A stretch of 64,000 bases of DNA from Streptomyces spectabilis (lineage in GTDB: Bacteria > Actinomycetota > Actinomycetes > Streptomycetales > Streptomycetaceae), in the NCBI RefSeq assembly GCF_008704795.1, contig NZ_CP023690.1, positions 5,528,501-5,592,500 of the forward strand. Reading direction: 5' to 3'. Under the pieces are notes generated by a model, which worked only from the letters and a program-made list of their open reading frames with translations, was not told the DNA's origin and did no database searches. Positions 16,041-23,635 of this stretch are shown one piece after another; position 1 is the first letter of the stretch; every line of letters starts with the position of its first letter. The position numbers and the translations under genes were made by a program.

Positions 16041-16300
16041 TGCGACGGCGGTTGGTGGTCGCTTGTCTCAGGGGCTGGTGCAGCCTTGGTTGCTGTCGAT
16101 GTTAGGCGGTCTAGATGGCCGCGGCAGTGGCCAAGGCAAGCGGCTATGGGGCCGTTTCGCAGCAGCTTGTCGTCTTGGCGCCCCCTCGTGGCCAAGTGGT
16201 GTGGTCTGTACGGTCGATGACGCGTCTGGCGGGCGTCGGGTTGGTCACCCGTGGGCGTGGCGCCAGTTGATCGCGCGCGACTAGGGGAGCTGGTTCGGGC
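16041..16300. other. Non-coding stretch between leader 1 and the APH gene
   Basis: No convincing gene. It contains GGTGCAGCCTT (also present after leader 2 near 18133), so the leader-flanking homology between the arrays may reach here. The Shine-Dalgarno of the APH gene lies at its end. Confidence 0.5.
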
Positions 16301-17218
16301 ATGGCGGCTGACGCTGGTCAGGGGTCGGAGAAGGGGTTCATGGAGGCGGGGGCGACGCGGGTGATGACTGCCGCGTGCCGGGCGGCGGGCCTGGACGACA
16401 GAGACGCGGAGTTGATCCGGCTCGGAGAGAACGCGCTCTTCCGACTCGCCTCGGCGCCCGTGATCGTCCGCGTCGCGCGCGGGCCGGAGTGGCTGACCAA
16501 GGCGCGCAACGAGGTCGCGGTCTCGCGCTGGCTGACCGGCGAGGGGTTCCCCGCCACGCGGGCCGTCGAGGACCTGGAGCAGCCACTCGTGATCGACGGC
16601 CATCCCGTGACGTTCTGGCACCTGATCGTTGAGGCAGACCGCAAGGCCACGTACGGGGAGTTGGGCGGTGTCCTGCGGGACCTGCACTCCATGACCGTGC
16701 CGGAGGGCCTCCACCTGCCGTCGTACGAGCCGTTCGACAAGTCGGACGTACGACTGGACAAGGCCGTGATCCCAGATGACGACAAGGCCTTCTTGCGGAA
16801 GCGCGCGAGGGAGCTCCGGGACAAGTGCGCTGAGCTGAGGTTCGAGACGCCGAAGGGGCCCGTCCACGGGGATGCCCACGTCCAGAACCTCATGGTGGAC
16901 GTCCAAGGCCGCGTGATCCTGATCGACTTCGAAGTCTTCTGCTTCGACCACCCGGAGTGGGACCTGATGGTCACGTCCGTGGAACACCACAGCCTCGGCT
17001 GGCAGACCGAGCAGCAGTACGCCGACTTCGTGGGCGCGTACGGGCGGGACCTGTACGACTGGGAGGGCTACGCGACGCTCCGCGGGCTGCAGGAGTTCAA
17101 CATGACGACGTGGCTCATGCAGAACGTGCGGGTGAGTGAGCGGGTGGCGGACGAGTACCGGCGCCGGATCGCGGCACTGCGGGATGACGATGGGCCTCGG
17201 GATTGGCGGCCCTGGTAG
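16301..17218 (+). CDS. Aminoglycoside phosphotransferase (APH) family kinase
   Basis: A 305-residue small-molecule kinase of the APH/choline-kinase fold. The catalytic loop is HGDAHVQN near 189-196 and the metal-binding DFE (IDFEVFCFDHPEWDL) near 207. The N-lobe lysine region includes VIVRVARGPEWLTKARNEVA. GGGGAG lies 11 bases before the ATG. It stands alone between two CRISPR arrays, on the strand opposite to their transcription. Such genes in streptomycetes phosphorylate antibiotics, sugars or unknown metabolites; nothing here fixes the substrate. Resistance should not be assumed. Confidence 0.88.
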   Translation: MAADAGQGSEKGFMEAGATRVMTAACRAAGLDDRDAELIRLGENALFRLASAPVIVRVARGPEWLTKARNEVAVSRWLTGEGFPATRAVEDLEQPLVIDGHPVTFWHLIVEADRKATYGELGGVLRDLHSMTVPEGLHLPSYEPFDKSDVRLDKAVIPDDDKAFLRKRARELRDKCAELRFETPKGPVHGDAHVQNLMVDVQGRVILIDFEVFCFDHPEWDLMVTSVEHHSLGWQTEQQYADFVGAYGRDLYDWEGYATLRGLQEFNMTTWLMQNVRVSERVADEYRRRIAALRDDDGPRDWRPW

Positions 17219-17305
17219 GGCTACGGCGGTGTGGCGTACCCCTTGGCGAGGTATGGGCACGCGGTGGGATCCGCACTCCGGGTGTAGAGGCTAGGGCTGT
17301 CGCGA

Positions 17306-18005
17306 AGGAGCCACCGCGTATGCGTGGGAGCCACTTCAACCTCGGCCAGGGGGGAGAGGCCACTATGGGTCCATCCCCGCACGCGCGGGGACCACCCGGG
17401 GGAGGAGTACTCGCCGCCGACCTGCCCGGGACCACCCCCGCACGCGCGGGGACCACCCTTCCCGGAGCGCGAGCACCTGGGGGATCAGGGGACCACCCCC
17501 GCCCGCGCGGGGACCACCCCGGCAGTCACTTCGCGGTCTGCGGCCAGATGGGACCACCCCCGCACGCGCGGGGACCACGCGTACCCCAGCAGCGGCCAGT
17601 GGCAGGTCGAGGGACCACCCCCGCACGCGCGGGGACCACATGAGCCTGAACCCGATCGAGGAGGGCGAGGAGGGACCACTCCCGCACGCGCGGGGATCAC
17701 CTGAACTGCTCGCGGGCTGCATGCGCTCGGCTGGGACCATCCCCGCACGCGCGGGGACCACAGCGCACACCCCGTGGCTGAGCTGCGGGTCCAGGGACCA
17801 TCCCCGCACGCGCGGGGACCACCAGCACACGCTTCACCGCGTCCTGCTCGCCGCAGGACCATCCCCGCACGCGCGGGGACCACGAGGTGCAGTATCCGTA
17901 CGGCATCCCCGTGATGGGACCACCCCCGCACGCGCGGGGACCACACCTGGCCTGTGACGTTCACGGGCAAGCCGGGGGGACCACCCCCGCACGCGCGGGG
18001 ACCAC
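17306..18005 (-). CRISPR. Type I-E CRISPR array 2: 12 repeats, 11 spacers of 32 bp
   Basis: The same 29-bp repeat as array 1 at an exact 61-bp period from 17306 to 17977. The repeat at 17306 is strongly degenerate. Repeats at 17367, 17733, 17794 and 17855 share a C-to-T change near position 8 (plus-strand reading), so a block of variant repeats exists. Others carry single changes (17489, 17672). Leader position and end degeneration again place transcription on the minus strand, with the newest spacer next to 17977. Confidence 0.97.
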
Positions 18006-18110
18006 AGGCTGTGACCTGGGGGTTCGTCAGGCGGGTGGGCGGTTTTACTCACTTCTTGAGACTCGGGCATTGCGAGTATTTGGAGTGAATCATCCATTAC
18101 CTCACGGTTC
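18006..18110 (-). promoter_or_regulatory. Leader of CRISPR array 2
   Basis: Begins AGGCTGTGACCTGGGGGTT next to the last repeat and shares long identical blocks with leader 1, including ACTCACTTCTTGAGA. Confidence 0.8.
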
Positions 18111-18244
18111 GGAGCTAGCGCGGGGGCTGTGGTGGTGCAGCCTTACGACTCGATGAGGCTACGTCTTTCTGGCCAACTCGACAGTAAAACCATTGCTGTT
18201 CAGCTGTGGCGATGGCGAGCCGCGCTGGGCGTCTCTGTGGAGGC

Positions 18245-19616
18245 TCAGTCGTCGTCCAAGCGAGCGAGTGCGTTGCGAACTTTTTCACTGAAGGCTGCAA
18301 CGGATGGGTTGCCTGAGTGCTCGCTCACCTCTGTCTGGAAGTCGGTGACGTATCGCTGGAAGCGAGAGGACTGCAGGGTGTCGCCTGCCTCAACCGCCAG
18401 GCTTGCTGTTGTGATGGCGGCCTCCAATTCGCCGCTCATTAGCTGGCTTTGGGCTAGGACCATGCGGCAGAAGCCTAGGGTGCGCGCGTACTGGGGGTCC
18501 GTGCTGTCGACGGCGCGTTGGGCGTGGTCCAGGGCTTCGCGGCACTGTTTGAGGTCGCGTAGGCAGTGGCAGATCTCGCCGTGGATCTCTGCGGCGTCGA
18601 CGTAGTGGAGCCAGTCGGGGTCTTCGGCCGTGTCGGCGCGTTCGAAGTGGCGCTCGGCTTCGTTCATGGCGCGGCCTGCGCCGCGGGCGTCTCCGGCGTT
18701 GGCGAGGGCGCGGGCCTCGTGGGCAGTGAAGATTGCCAGGGCGCGTGGGGTGGACTGGCCTTTGCCGCCTTCGACTGATGCGCGGGCGAGTTGGATCGCT
18801 TGGGCGTGGGTGCCGAGGTAGTTGGCCTGGTGGCTGAGGTTGGTCAGGATGCGGGCGCCGAACATGCGGTCGCCGTTGACCTGGGACAGCCGTAGCGTCG
18901 ACGTGAGGTAGTGGTGTGCGAGGCGGTGGTTTCCTGCGTCGTACGCGGTCCATGCGAGCAACTGGGCGACTTCGGAAGCTGCGCTGTACAGCGCGGTGCC
19001 GACCCTCTCGCTGTAGCTGGCGCTGAGCAGCGGCAGGACCTCGTGGCGGAAGTAGTGCCGCAGCGCCCGATGGCCGTGGCCTCCCCCCGTACTTGAAGTC
19101 GAGCTGCATGAACGTACTCGCCGCGTCTCGGATGGCACGTACGTCGCGCATGCCGATGCGCTGGCGCGCGGGTCTGTCGGCCTGGATGCCGTCGGGGCGG
19201 GCGATCATCCAGGACAGGACCGCCGAGTCGATGTCGGCGTCCGCGACGACCAGGCGGTTGGGCGCGGCGGTTTCGGCGCGTTCTTGGGCGAGGCTGTCGA
19301 GTGTGGCCAACACGTCGGACACGGTGGCCGGGTACCCGATCGGCTGCGATGCGGGCGGGGCAGGCTCGCCGAAAAATCCAAGATCGCCCGGCGTGACACG
19401 GCGACTCAGCTTGGCGCTGAGTACGTCGGCCATGATCACCGCCGTCTGCGGCTTGATGCCTGCGCCGGCTCGCCAGCGCTGGACGGACACGTGCGTGGTT
19501 CCGAGAGGTGTGCCGCGTTGCTCCGCCCGGTCGCACATGCGTTTCGCGAGGCCCTTGTTCGAGACTCCGGCCTCTTCCATCAGGGGGATGAGGCGCGCGT
19601 TCGGATCTCGGTCCAT
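18245..19616 (-). pseudogene. HTH/TPR-type regulator interrupted by a one-base frameshift
   Basis: Two adjoining frames make one protein. The first (from ATG 19616) encodes an HTH region (GLAKRMCDRAEQRG, then HVSVQRWRAGAGIKPQ) and a middle domain ending LDFKYGG. The second continues GHGHRALRHYFRHEVLPLLS, then a series of TPR-like helices to 18245 (NLSHQANYLGTHAQAIQLAR; EARALANAGDARGAGRAMNE). The break coincides with a run of six G on the coding strand (C6 at 19083-19088); removing one G restores a single frame of about 456 codons. It is either a real inactivating insertion or a sequencing error. It is divergent from the HATPase gene, with twin palindromes between. Confidence 0.82.
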
Positions 19617-19676
19617 GCTTCCCTGCCAACCCGAGAATGACGGCGAGTGTTCATGGTGCCACAGCTCGCAAGGCTC

Positions 19677-19696
19677 GGGGGTTCATGTGAACCCCC
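19677..19696. promoter_or_regulatory. Operator-like palindrome, copy 1
   Basis: GGGGGTTCATGTGAACCCCC: 9-bp arms around TG. It lies between the divergent regulator and HATPase genes and pairs with the copy at 19709. Confidence 0.7.
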
Positions 19697-19708
19697 TTTG
19701 CCTTCGCC

Positions 19709-19726
19709 GGGGTTCACATGAACCCC
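19709..19726. promoter_or_regulatory. Operator-like palindrome, copy 2 (inverted centre)
   Basis: GGGGTTCACATGAACCCC, the same palindrome with CA at its centre. The two centres are 31 bases apart, close to three helical turns, which favours cooperative binding on one DNA face. Confidence 0.7.
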
Positions 19727-19819
19727 CTGATGAACGCTCCCGATTCGTCGGCTCGTGACGTTCACTGTTCGGCACGGAACGACCGGGTATGCCGCCCGTC
19801 GGCATCAGGAGGGGACGTG

Positions 19820-20266
19820 ATGGGAGCTCGTCCGAGCAAGAACAGAGCGAACACTTCAGGCATGGCAGCCCCGCGAGCTGATGCCGCCGATTCGTCGGCT
19901 GGTCATCACCGGGCGCTGACGCTCTCCGCAGATTCGCGGGACGCGGTCCGCGCCGCACGGGAAATGGTTCGGGGGTCCCTCCAGGACTGGGGGCTTGAGC
20001 GCATCGGCGATGACGCCCGGCTCGCCGTCTCCGAGCTCGTCAGCAACGTCGTACAGCACGCCGTACCGGACAACTGTCTGGCGCAGCCCGGTGCCAGGCG
20101 GCGTATCGACATCTCGGTGATGACCTGGCCGGGGCTGCTGTGCATCGGCGTGACGGATGAGGACTCCGCGCCGCCGGATCTTCCGGTGGGTGATCGCCTA
20201 TCGCCTGAGCTCGCGGGCGACTTCCCGGAGGCGCTGCTGCCGGAGCGGGGGCGCGGCCTGAGCTGA
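19820..20266 (+). CDS. Short HATPase (RsbW/SpoIIAB-like) protein, apparently truncated
   Basis: An anti-sigma-factor-type GHKL ATPase domain. The N box ELVSNVVQHA is intact near residue 73 and the strand LLCIGVTDEDSAPP follows. The frame stops directly after ERGRGLS, where relatives continue past the GRGL nucleotide-lid motif for another 20-40 residues. The start is taken at ATG 19820, with AGGAGGGG 5 bases upstream; the ATG at 19718 lies inside an operator palindrome. Streptomycetes carry many such single-domain ATPases, often beside HTH regulators. Truncation may impair nucleotide binding. Confidence 0.78.
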   Translation: MGARPSKNRANTSGMAAPRADAADSSAGHHRALTLSADSRDAVRAAREMVRGSLQDWGLERIGDDARLAVSELVSNVVQHAVPDNCLAQPGARRRIDISVMTWPGLLCIGVTDEDSAPPDLPVGDRLSPELAGDFPEALLPERGRGLS

Positions 20267-20450
20267 CCTCTCGGCCGCAAGGGGCGCGGCTCCTTGGATG
20301 GCTCCGGAGTTCCCCTCCTGAGGAGGGGGCGCGCTTCACAACCTCAACCGAGACCGGGCCACCTGGCTGTACGTGGGGGTGTCGGTGGTGGGTCGTACGC
20401 TGATCTGTGGACGGTTGGGTGCGGAAGGGCGGGCGGCCGGGGTGGGAGCT

Positions 20451-21131
20451 GTGAAGACCGGGAGCACCGGGAGCAGGGCCGGGGAGGGCGGGAAGCGGGG
20501 GCGGCAGAAGCGGATGCCGCGGGCCGTGCGGGAGCGGCAGATGCTGGACGCGGCGGTGCGGACCTTCGGGCAGCGCGGGTACCGGGCCGCTTCCATGGAC
20601 GAGATCGCGGAGTTGGCCGGGGTCTCCAAGCCGCTTGTGTATCTGTATCTGAACTCCAAGGAAGACCTGTTCACCGCCTGCATCCGGCGTGAGGCCGCCG
20701 CGCTCACGCAGGCCGTGCGCTCGGCCGTGAACCCCGACGCGCCCGCCGATCAGCAGCTCTGGGACGGCCTGCGGGCGTTCTTCGAGCACACCGCGCTCCA
20801 CCCGGACGCCTGGGCGGTGCTGCACAGCCAGGCGCGCACGGTCGGCGAGCCGTTCGCCGCCGAGGTGAACGCGGCGCGGGCCGAGATCGTCGCGTTCGTG
20901 ACCGCGCTCATAGGCGCGGCGGCGCGGGCCGCCCACCGGGACCCGTCGCTGCCCGACCGCGAGGTCGCGGGGCTCGCGCACGCCCTCGTCGGCGCCGCGG
21001 AGTCCCTCGCCGGGTGGGCCAACACGGAGCCGTCCGTCCCGGCCAAGGAGGCCGCGGCCACGCTCATGAACTTCGCCTGGGCGGGGCTCGGTGACCTCAT
21101 GGAGGGCCGCCCCTGGTCACCGCCCGCCTAG
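20451..21131 (+). CDS. TetR-family regulator, likely of the adjacent fatty-acid genes
   Basis: 226 residues. The N-terminal HTH is RQMLDAAVRTFGQRGYRAAS, MDEIAELAGVSKPLVYLYLN (about 30-75); a helical ligand domain follows. The GTG at 20451 is chosen because GGTGGGAG is just upstream; the region before 20451 is low-complexity Gly-rich. It is tail-to-tail with the MaoC gene, overlapping 15 bases. The TetR/MaoC/FabG4 grouping matches the mycobacterial Rv0238-Rv0242c locus, so control of the 21117-23341 operon through the palindrome at 23412 is a good inference. Confidence 0.9.
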   Translation: MKTGSTGSRAGEGGKRGRQKRMPRAVRERQMLDAAVRTFGQRGYRAASMDEIAELAGVSKPLVYLYLNSKEDLFTACIRREAAALTQAVRSAVNPDAPADQQLWDGLRAFFEHTALHPDAWAVLHSQARTVGEPFAAEVNAARAEIVAFVTALIGAAARAAHRDPSLPDREVAGLAHALVGAAESLAGWANTEPSVPAKEAAATLMNFAWAGLGDLMEGRPWSPPA

Positions 21132-21965
21132 CGGCTCCACCCGGCCGCGCACGTGCGGCCGTCCGGTGCTGTCGCGCAGTTCGAAGTGCTGGCCGCGGCG
21201 GCCGTACGTGACGGTCGCGGGTAGGAGTACGGGCGCCCGGAACCGGGCGGTCACGCGCACTGGTTCCGTGCCGGTCGGTCCGTACTCCGCCAGGCAGCGC
21301 GCGAACGTCCACATGCCGTGGGCGATCGGGCGCGGGAAGCCGAAGGGGCGGGCCGTGAGCGGGTGCAGGTGGATGGGGTTGCGGTCGCCGGAGACGGCGG
21401 CGTAGCGGCGGCCGAGACCGGCCGCGAGGCGCCATCGTGCCTCGACGGGGAGCGGGGGCTCGTCGCCGGGGCCCTGTCGGGGTGGCGCCGTCGCCCCGGT
21501 CTCGTGGCGGGCGAGGTAGGTGCTGCGGGACTCCCACGCGATCGTTCCGTCGACGGTCGCCTCCACGGTGAGGGTGGCCTCCGTGCCGCGGCGGTGCGGG
21601 GCCAGCTTCTCCACGTACGCCGTGAGGCCGAGGTCGTCCGTGGGCCGGAGTGCTCTGTGCCGGACGACCTCGATGGAGGTGTGCACCAGGCCGAGCAGGG
21701 GCAGCGGGAAGGCCCTGGCGGCCATGAGGCGGGTGGTGAGGGGGAACGCGAGCACGTGCGGGTAGGGCAGGGGGAGGGTGTCCCCGGGGGGTTCCCCGGT
21801 GGGGGCGAACCCGCAGACCCGGCGGTACGCGTCGGCTCGGCCGGGCGTGGCCCGGGCACGGTCCCGCAGTCGCGGGCCGCCGTTGCCGTGCCCGGTGCCG
21901 GGGTGCTTGAGGGGTGAGAGGAAGGCGCCCTTGAGGAGGGTGAGGGGGAGCGGGGGCCGGGGCAT
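21117..21965 (-). CDS. MaoC-type (R)-specific enoyl/3-hydroxyacyl dehydratase
   Basis: 282 residues with a hydratase-2/hot-dog catalytic segment YAAVSGDRNPIHLHPLTARP, followed by FPRPIAHGMW (about 205-235). The Asp/His pair and the GMW region are intact. The N-terminal half resembles a second, non-catalytic hot-dog, as in mycobacterial HtdX. The ATG at 21965 is preferred over 22013 because GGAAAGG stands 5 bases upstream. It lies 62 bases after the FabG4-like gene on the same strand and acts on the 3-hydroxyacyl product of that reductase. Confidence 0.87.
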   Translation of the reverse strand: MPRPPLPLTLLKGAFLSPLKHPGTGHGNGGPRLRDRARATPGRADAYRRVCGFAPTGEPPGDTLPLPYPHVLAFPLTTRLMAARAFPLPLLGLVHTSIEVVRHRALRPTDDLGLTAYVEKLAPHRRGTEATLTVEATVDGTIAWESRSTYLARHETGATAPPRQGPGDEPPLPVEARWRLAAGLGRRYAAVSGDRNPIHLHPLTARPFGFPRPIAHGMWTFARCLAEYGPTGTEPVRVTARFRAPVLLPATVTYGRRGQHFELRDSTGRPHVRGRVEPLGGR

Positions 21966-22027
21966 GGGGGCCTTTCCGGAGGGGGGCGGGGCCTTGCGGG
22001 AGGCACGGTTCAAGCTCAGCGGTGGCG

Positions 22028-23341
22028 TCAGGCGCCCAGGAGGCTTTGGCCGCAGACTCGTATCACCTGGGCGTTCACCCCGCCGAGCGCCAGCCAGGCC
22101 ACCGTTTCGGCGACGTCGACCGGCTGCCCGCCCTGCGCGAGGGAGTTCAGGCGGCGGCCGGCCTCGCGGATGAGGAGGGGCACGGCCGCGGTCATGCGGG
22201 TCTCGATGAAGCCGGGGGCCACCGCGTTGACGGTGATGCCGTGCTCGGCCAGGGCCCGGGGCGCGAGGGACCGGACCAGGCCGGCGACGCCCGCCTTGCT
22301 GGCGGCGTAGTTGGTCTGCCCGGCGTTCCCCGCGAGCCCCGCGACGGACGCGGTGGCGACGACGCTGCCGCCGCGCCGCAGCGTGCCGGACTTCAGGAGG
22401 AAGTCCGTGGTGCGCAGGACGCTGCCCAGGTTGACGTCGAGGACCGAACTCCAGCGGTCGGCGGCCATGTTGGCGAGGCGTCGGTCGCGGGTGATGCCCG
22501 CGTTGTGGACGAGGACGTCGAGGCCGCCGGGCAGCGCGGCGGCGATCCGCTCGCCCGCGTCGTCGGCGGTGATGTCGAGGGCCAGCGGTGCGCCGCCGAC
22601 GCGTTCGGCGACGCGTACGAGATCGGTGCGCGCGGCGGGCACGTCGAGGGCGACGACGCGGGCGCCGTCGCGGGCCAGGACCTCGGCCACCGCCGCGCCT
22701 ATGCCGCGCGCGGCTCCGGTGACGAGTGCGGTGCGGCCCGCCAACGGGCGTCCAGGCGAGTCGTTTTCGGGTGCGTGCGCGTCGGGGGTCACCTCGATCG
22801 TCTGGCCGTTGACGTACGCCGACTTCGGAGAGAGGAGGAAGCGCAGGGTGGGCTCGGTGGCGGGCGCGGAGGCGGTGCGGACGAGCGTCGCGGTGCGGCC
22901 CCGGCCGAGTTCCTTCGCGAGGGAGCGGACGAACCCGTCGAGGGCCTGCTGCGCGGCGGCCTGGTGGTGGTCGGCGGGGGAGAGCGGCGCGCCGAGGACC
23001 ACGACGCGGCCGCAGTCCGCGATCGAGCGGACCACGGGGTGCAGCGTGGCGTGCACGTCCACGAGGGCGGAGACGGTGGCGACGCCGGTGGCGTCCAGGA
23101 CGACGGCGGCGGGGTGCCGCGTGCCCAACGGGCCGGTGTGCGGCGGGAGTCCGGTGCGGGTCAGGACCTCGTGCAGGCCGGGCAGCGGCAGGTCGCCCGC
23201 CGTGAGGTGCAGCAACGGCCCGTCGAGCGCGGGGTGTTCGGGCGAGAAGCGGCGCAGCGGCACGGGCCGGGGCAGGCCGAGCCTGCGGGTGAGGAAGCGG
23301 CCGGGGGCGGTACGGGTGAACGTCAGATAGCGGTCGGCCAT
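22028..23341 (-). CDS. FabG4-type high-molecular-weight 3-oxoacyl reductase
   Basis: 437 residues, about 190 longer than ordinary FabG. The C-terminal half is a complete SDR domain: TALVTGAARGIGAAVAEVLA near 206, VHNAGITRDRRLANM, catalytic Ser and YxxxK in SVAGLAGNAGQTNYAASKAG. The N-terminal half is a degenerate Rossmann domain (VVVLGAPLS, SLAKELGRGRTATL), as in M. tuberculosis FabG4. It should reduce 3-oxoacyl-CoA or -ACP. The mycobacterial thiolase partner FadA2 is not beside it here; a secreted peptidase gene takes that place. Confidence 0.9.
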   Translation of the reverse strand: MADRYLTFTRTAPGRFLTRRLGLPRPVPLRRFSPEHPALDGPLLHLTAGDLPLPGLHEVLTRTGLPPHTGPLGTRHPAAVVLDATGVATVSALVDVHATLHPVVRSIADCGRVVVLGAPLSPADHHQAAAQQALDGFVRSLAKELGRGRTATLVRTASAPATEPTLRFLLSPKSAYVNGQTIEVTPDAHAPENDSPGRPLAGRTALVTGAARGIGAAVAEVLARDGARVVALDVPAARTDLVRVAERVGGAPLALDITADDAGERIAAALPGGLDVLVHNAGITRDRRLANMAADRWSSVLDVNLGSVLRTTDFLLKSGTLRRGGSVVATASVAGLAGNAGQTNYAASKAGVAGLVRSLAPRALAEHGITVNAVAPGFIETRMTAAVPLLIREAGRRLNSLAQGGQPVDVAETVAWLALGGVNAQVIRVCGQSLLGA

Positions 23342-23411
23342 GGCCCAGCTCCCAGCTCGGTCGGTCTCGACGGGCTTGTCACCGTCAATGGGCTCAGCCC
23401 GACGTCAATTT

Positions 23412-23437
23412 ACCCTTGAGTAAGGTTACTCAAGGGT
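23412..23437. promoter_or_regulatory. 26-bp palindromic operator upstream of the FabG4-like gene
   Basis: ACCCTTGAGTAA, GG, TTACTCAAGGGT: perfect 12-bp arms, 70 bases upstream of the reductase start. The size and symmetry suit a TetR-family repressor, most likely the one encoded at 20451. Confidence 0.75.
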
Positions 23438-23592
23438 CAGAAGCTGGTCGAGAGGTGTCGATGAGTTCCGTTGCCCAAGGGCGTATGGAACGGTCCTGAG
23501 CTGTGACGATCACGGAACGTAGGCGCTCTGGGCGGGCGGGGTGCGGTCAGGGCGCCTAGCCTTGCGGAAGGGGACCGGACCTGTGGACCGCT

Positions 23593-23627
23593 AGACCGCA
23601 CCTCTTGGGGGAGACCGCACCTCTTGG
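23593..23627. repeat. 16-bp tandem direct repeat before the peptidase gene
   Basis: AGACCGCACCTCTTGG at 23593-23608 and again at 23612-23627; the second copy leads into the ribosome-binding site GGAGG. Confidence 0.8.
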
Positions 23628-23635
23628 AGGCAGCC

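Noticed and set aside
16024..16284. 86-codon frame between CRISPR leader 1 and the APH gene.
   Set aside because: It overlaps the conserved leader, has no ribosome-binding site and shows no domain.
16301..17218. APH gene as an aminoglycoside-resistance determinant.
   Set aside because: Only the general kinase fold is evident; this family covers many substrates.
15139..18156. Many overlapping reading frames across the CRISPR arrays with repeated motifs such as PPPHARGP, VVPARAG and SPRVRGWS.
   Set aside because: They are translations of the 29-bp repeats with a 61-bp period; spacers are unrelated and no start signals or domains exist.
19718..19819. Upstream ATG start for the HATPase.
   Set aside because: It lies inside an operator palindrome, while ATG 19820 has a strong Shine-Dalgarno.
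22022..23419. 465-codon plus-strand frame.
   Set aside because: It mirrors the FabG4-type gene on the opposite strand; Gly/Arg-rich composition.
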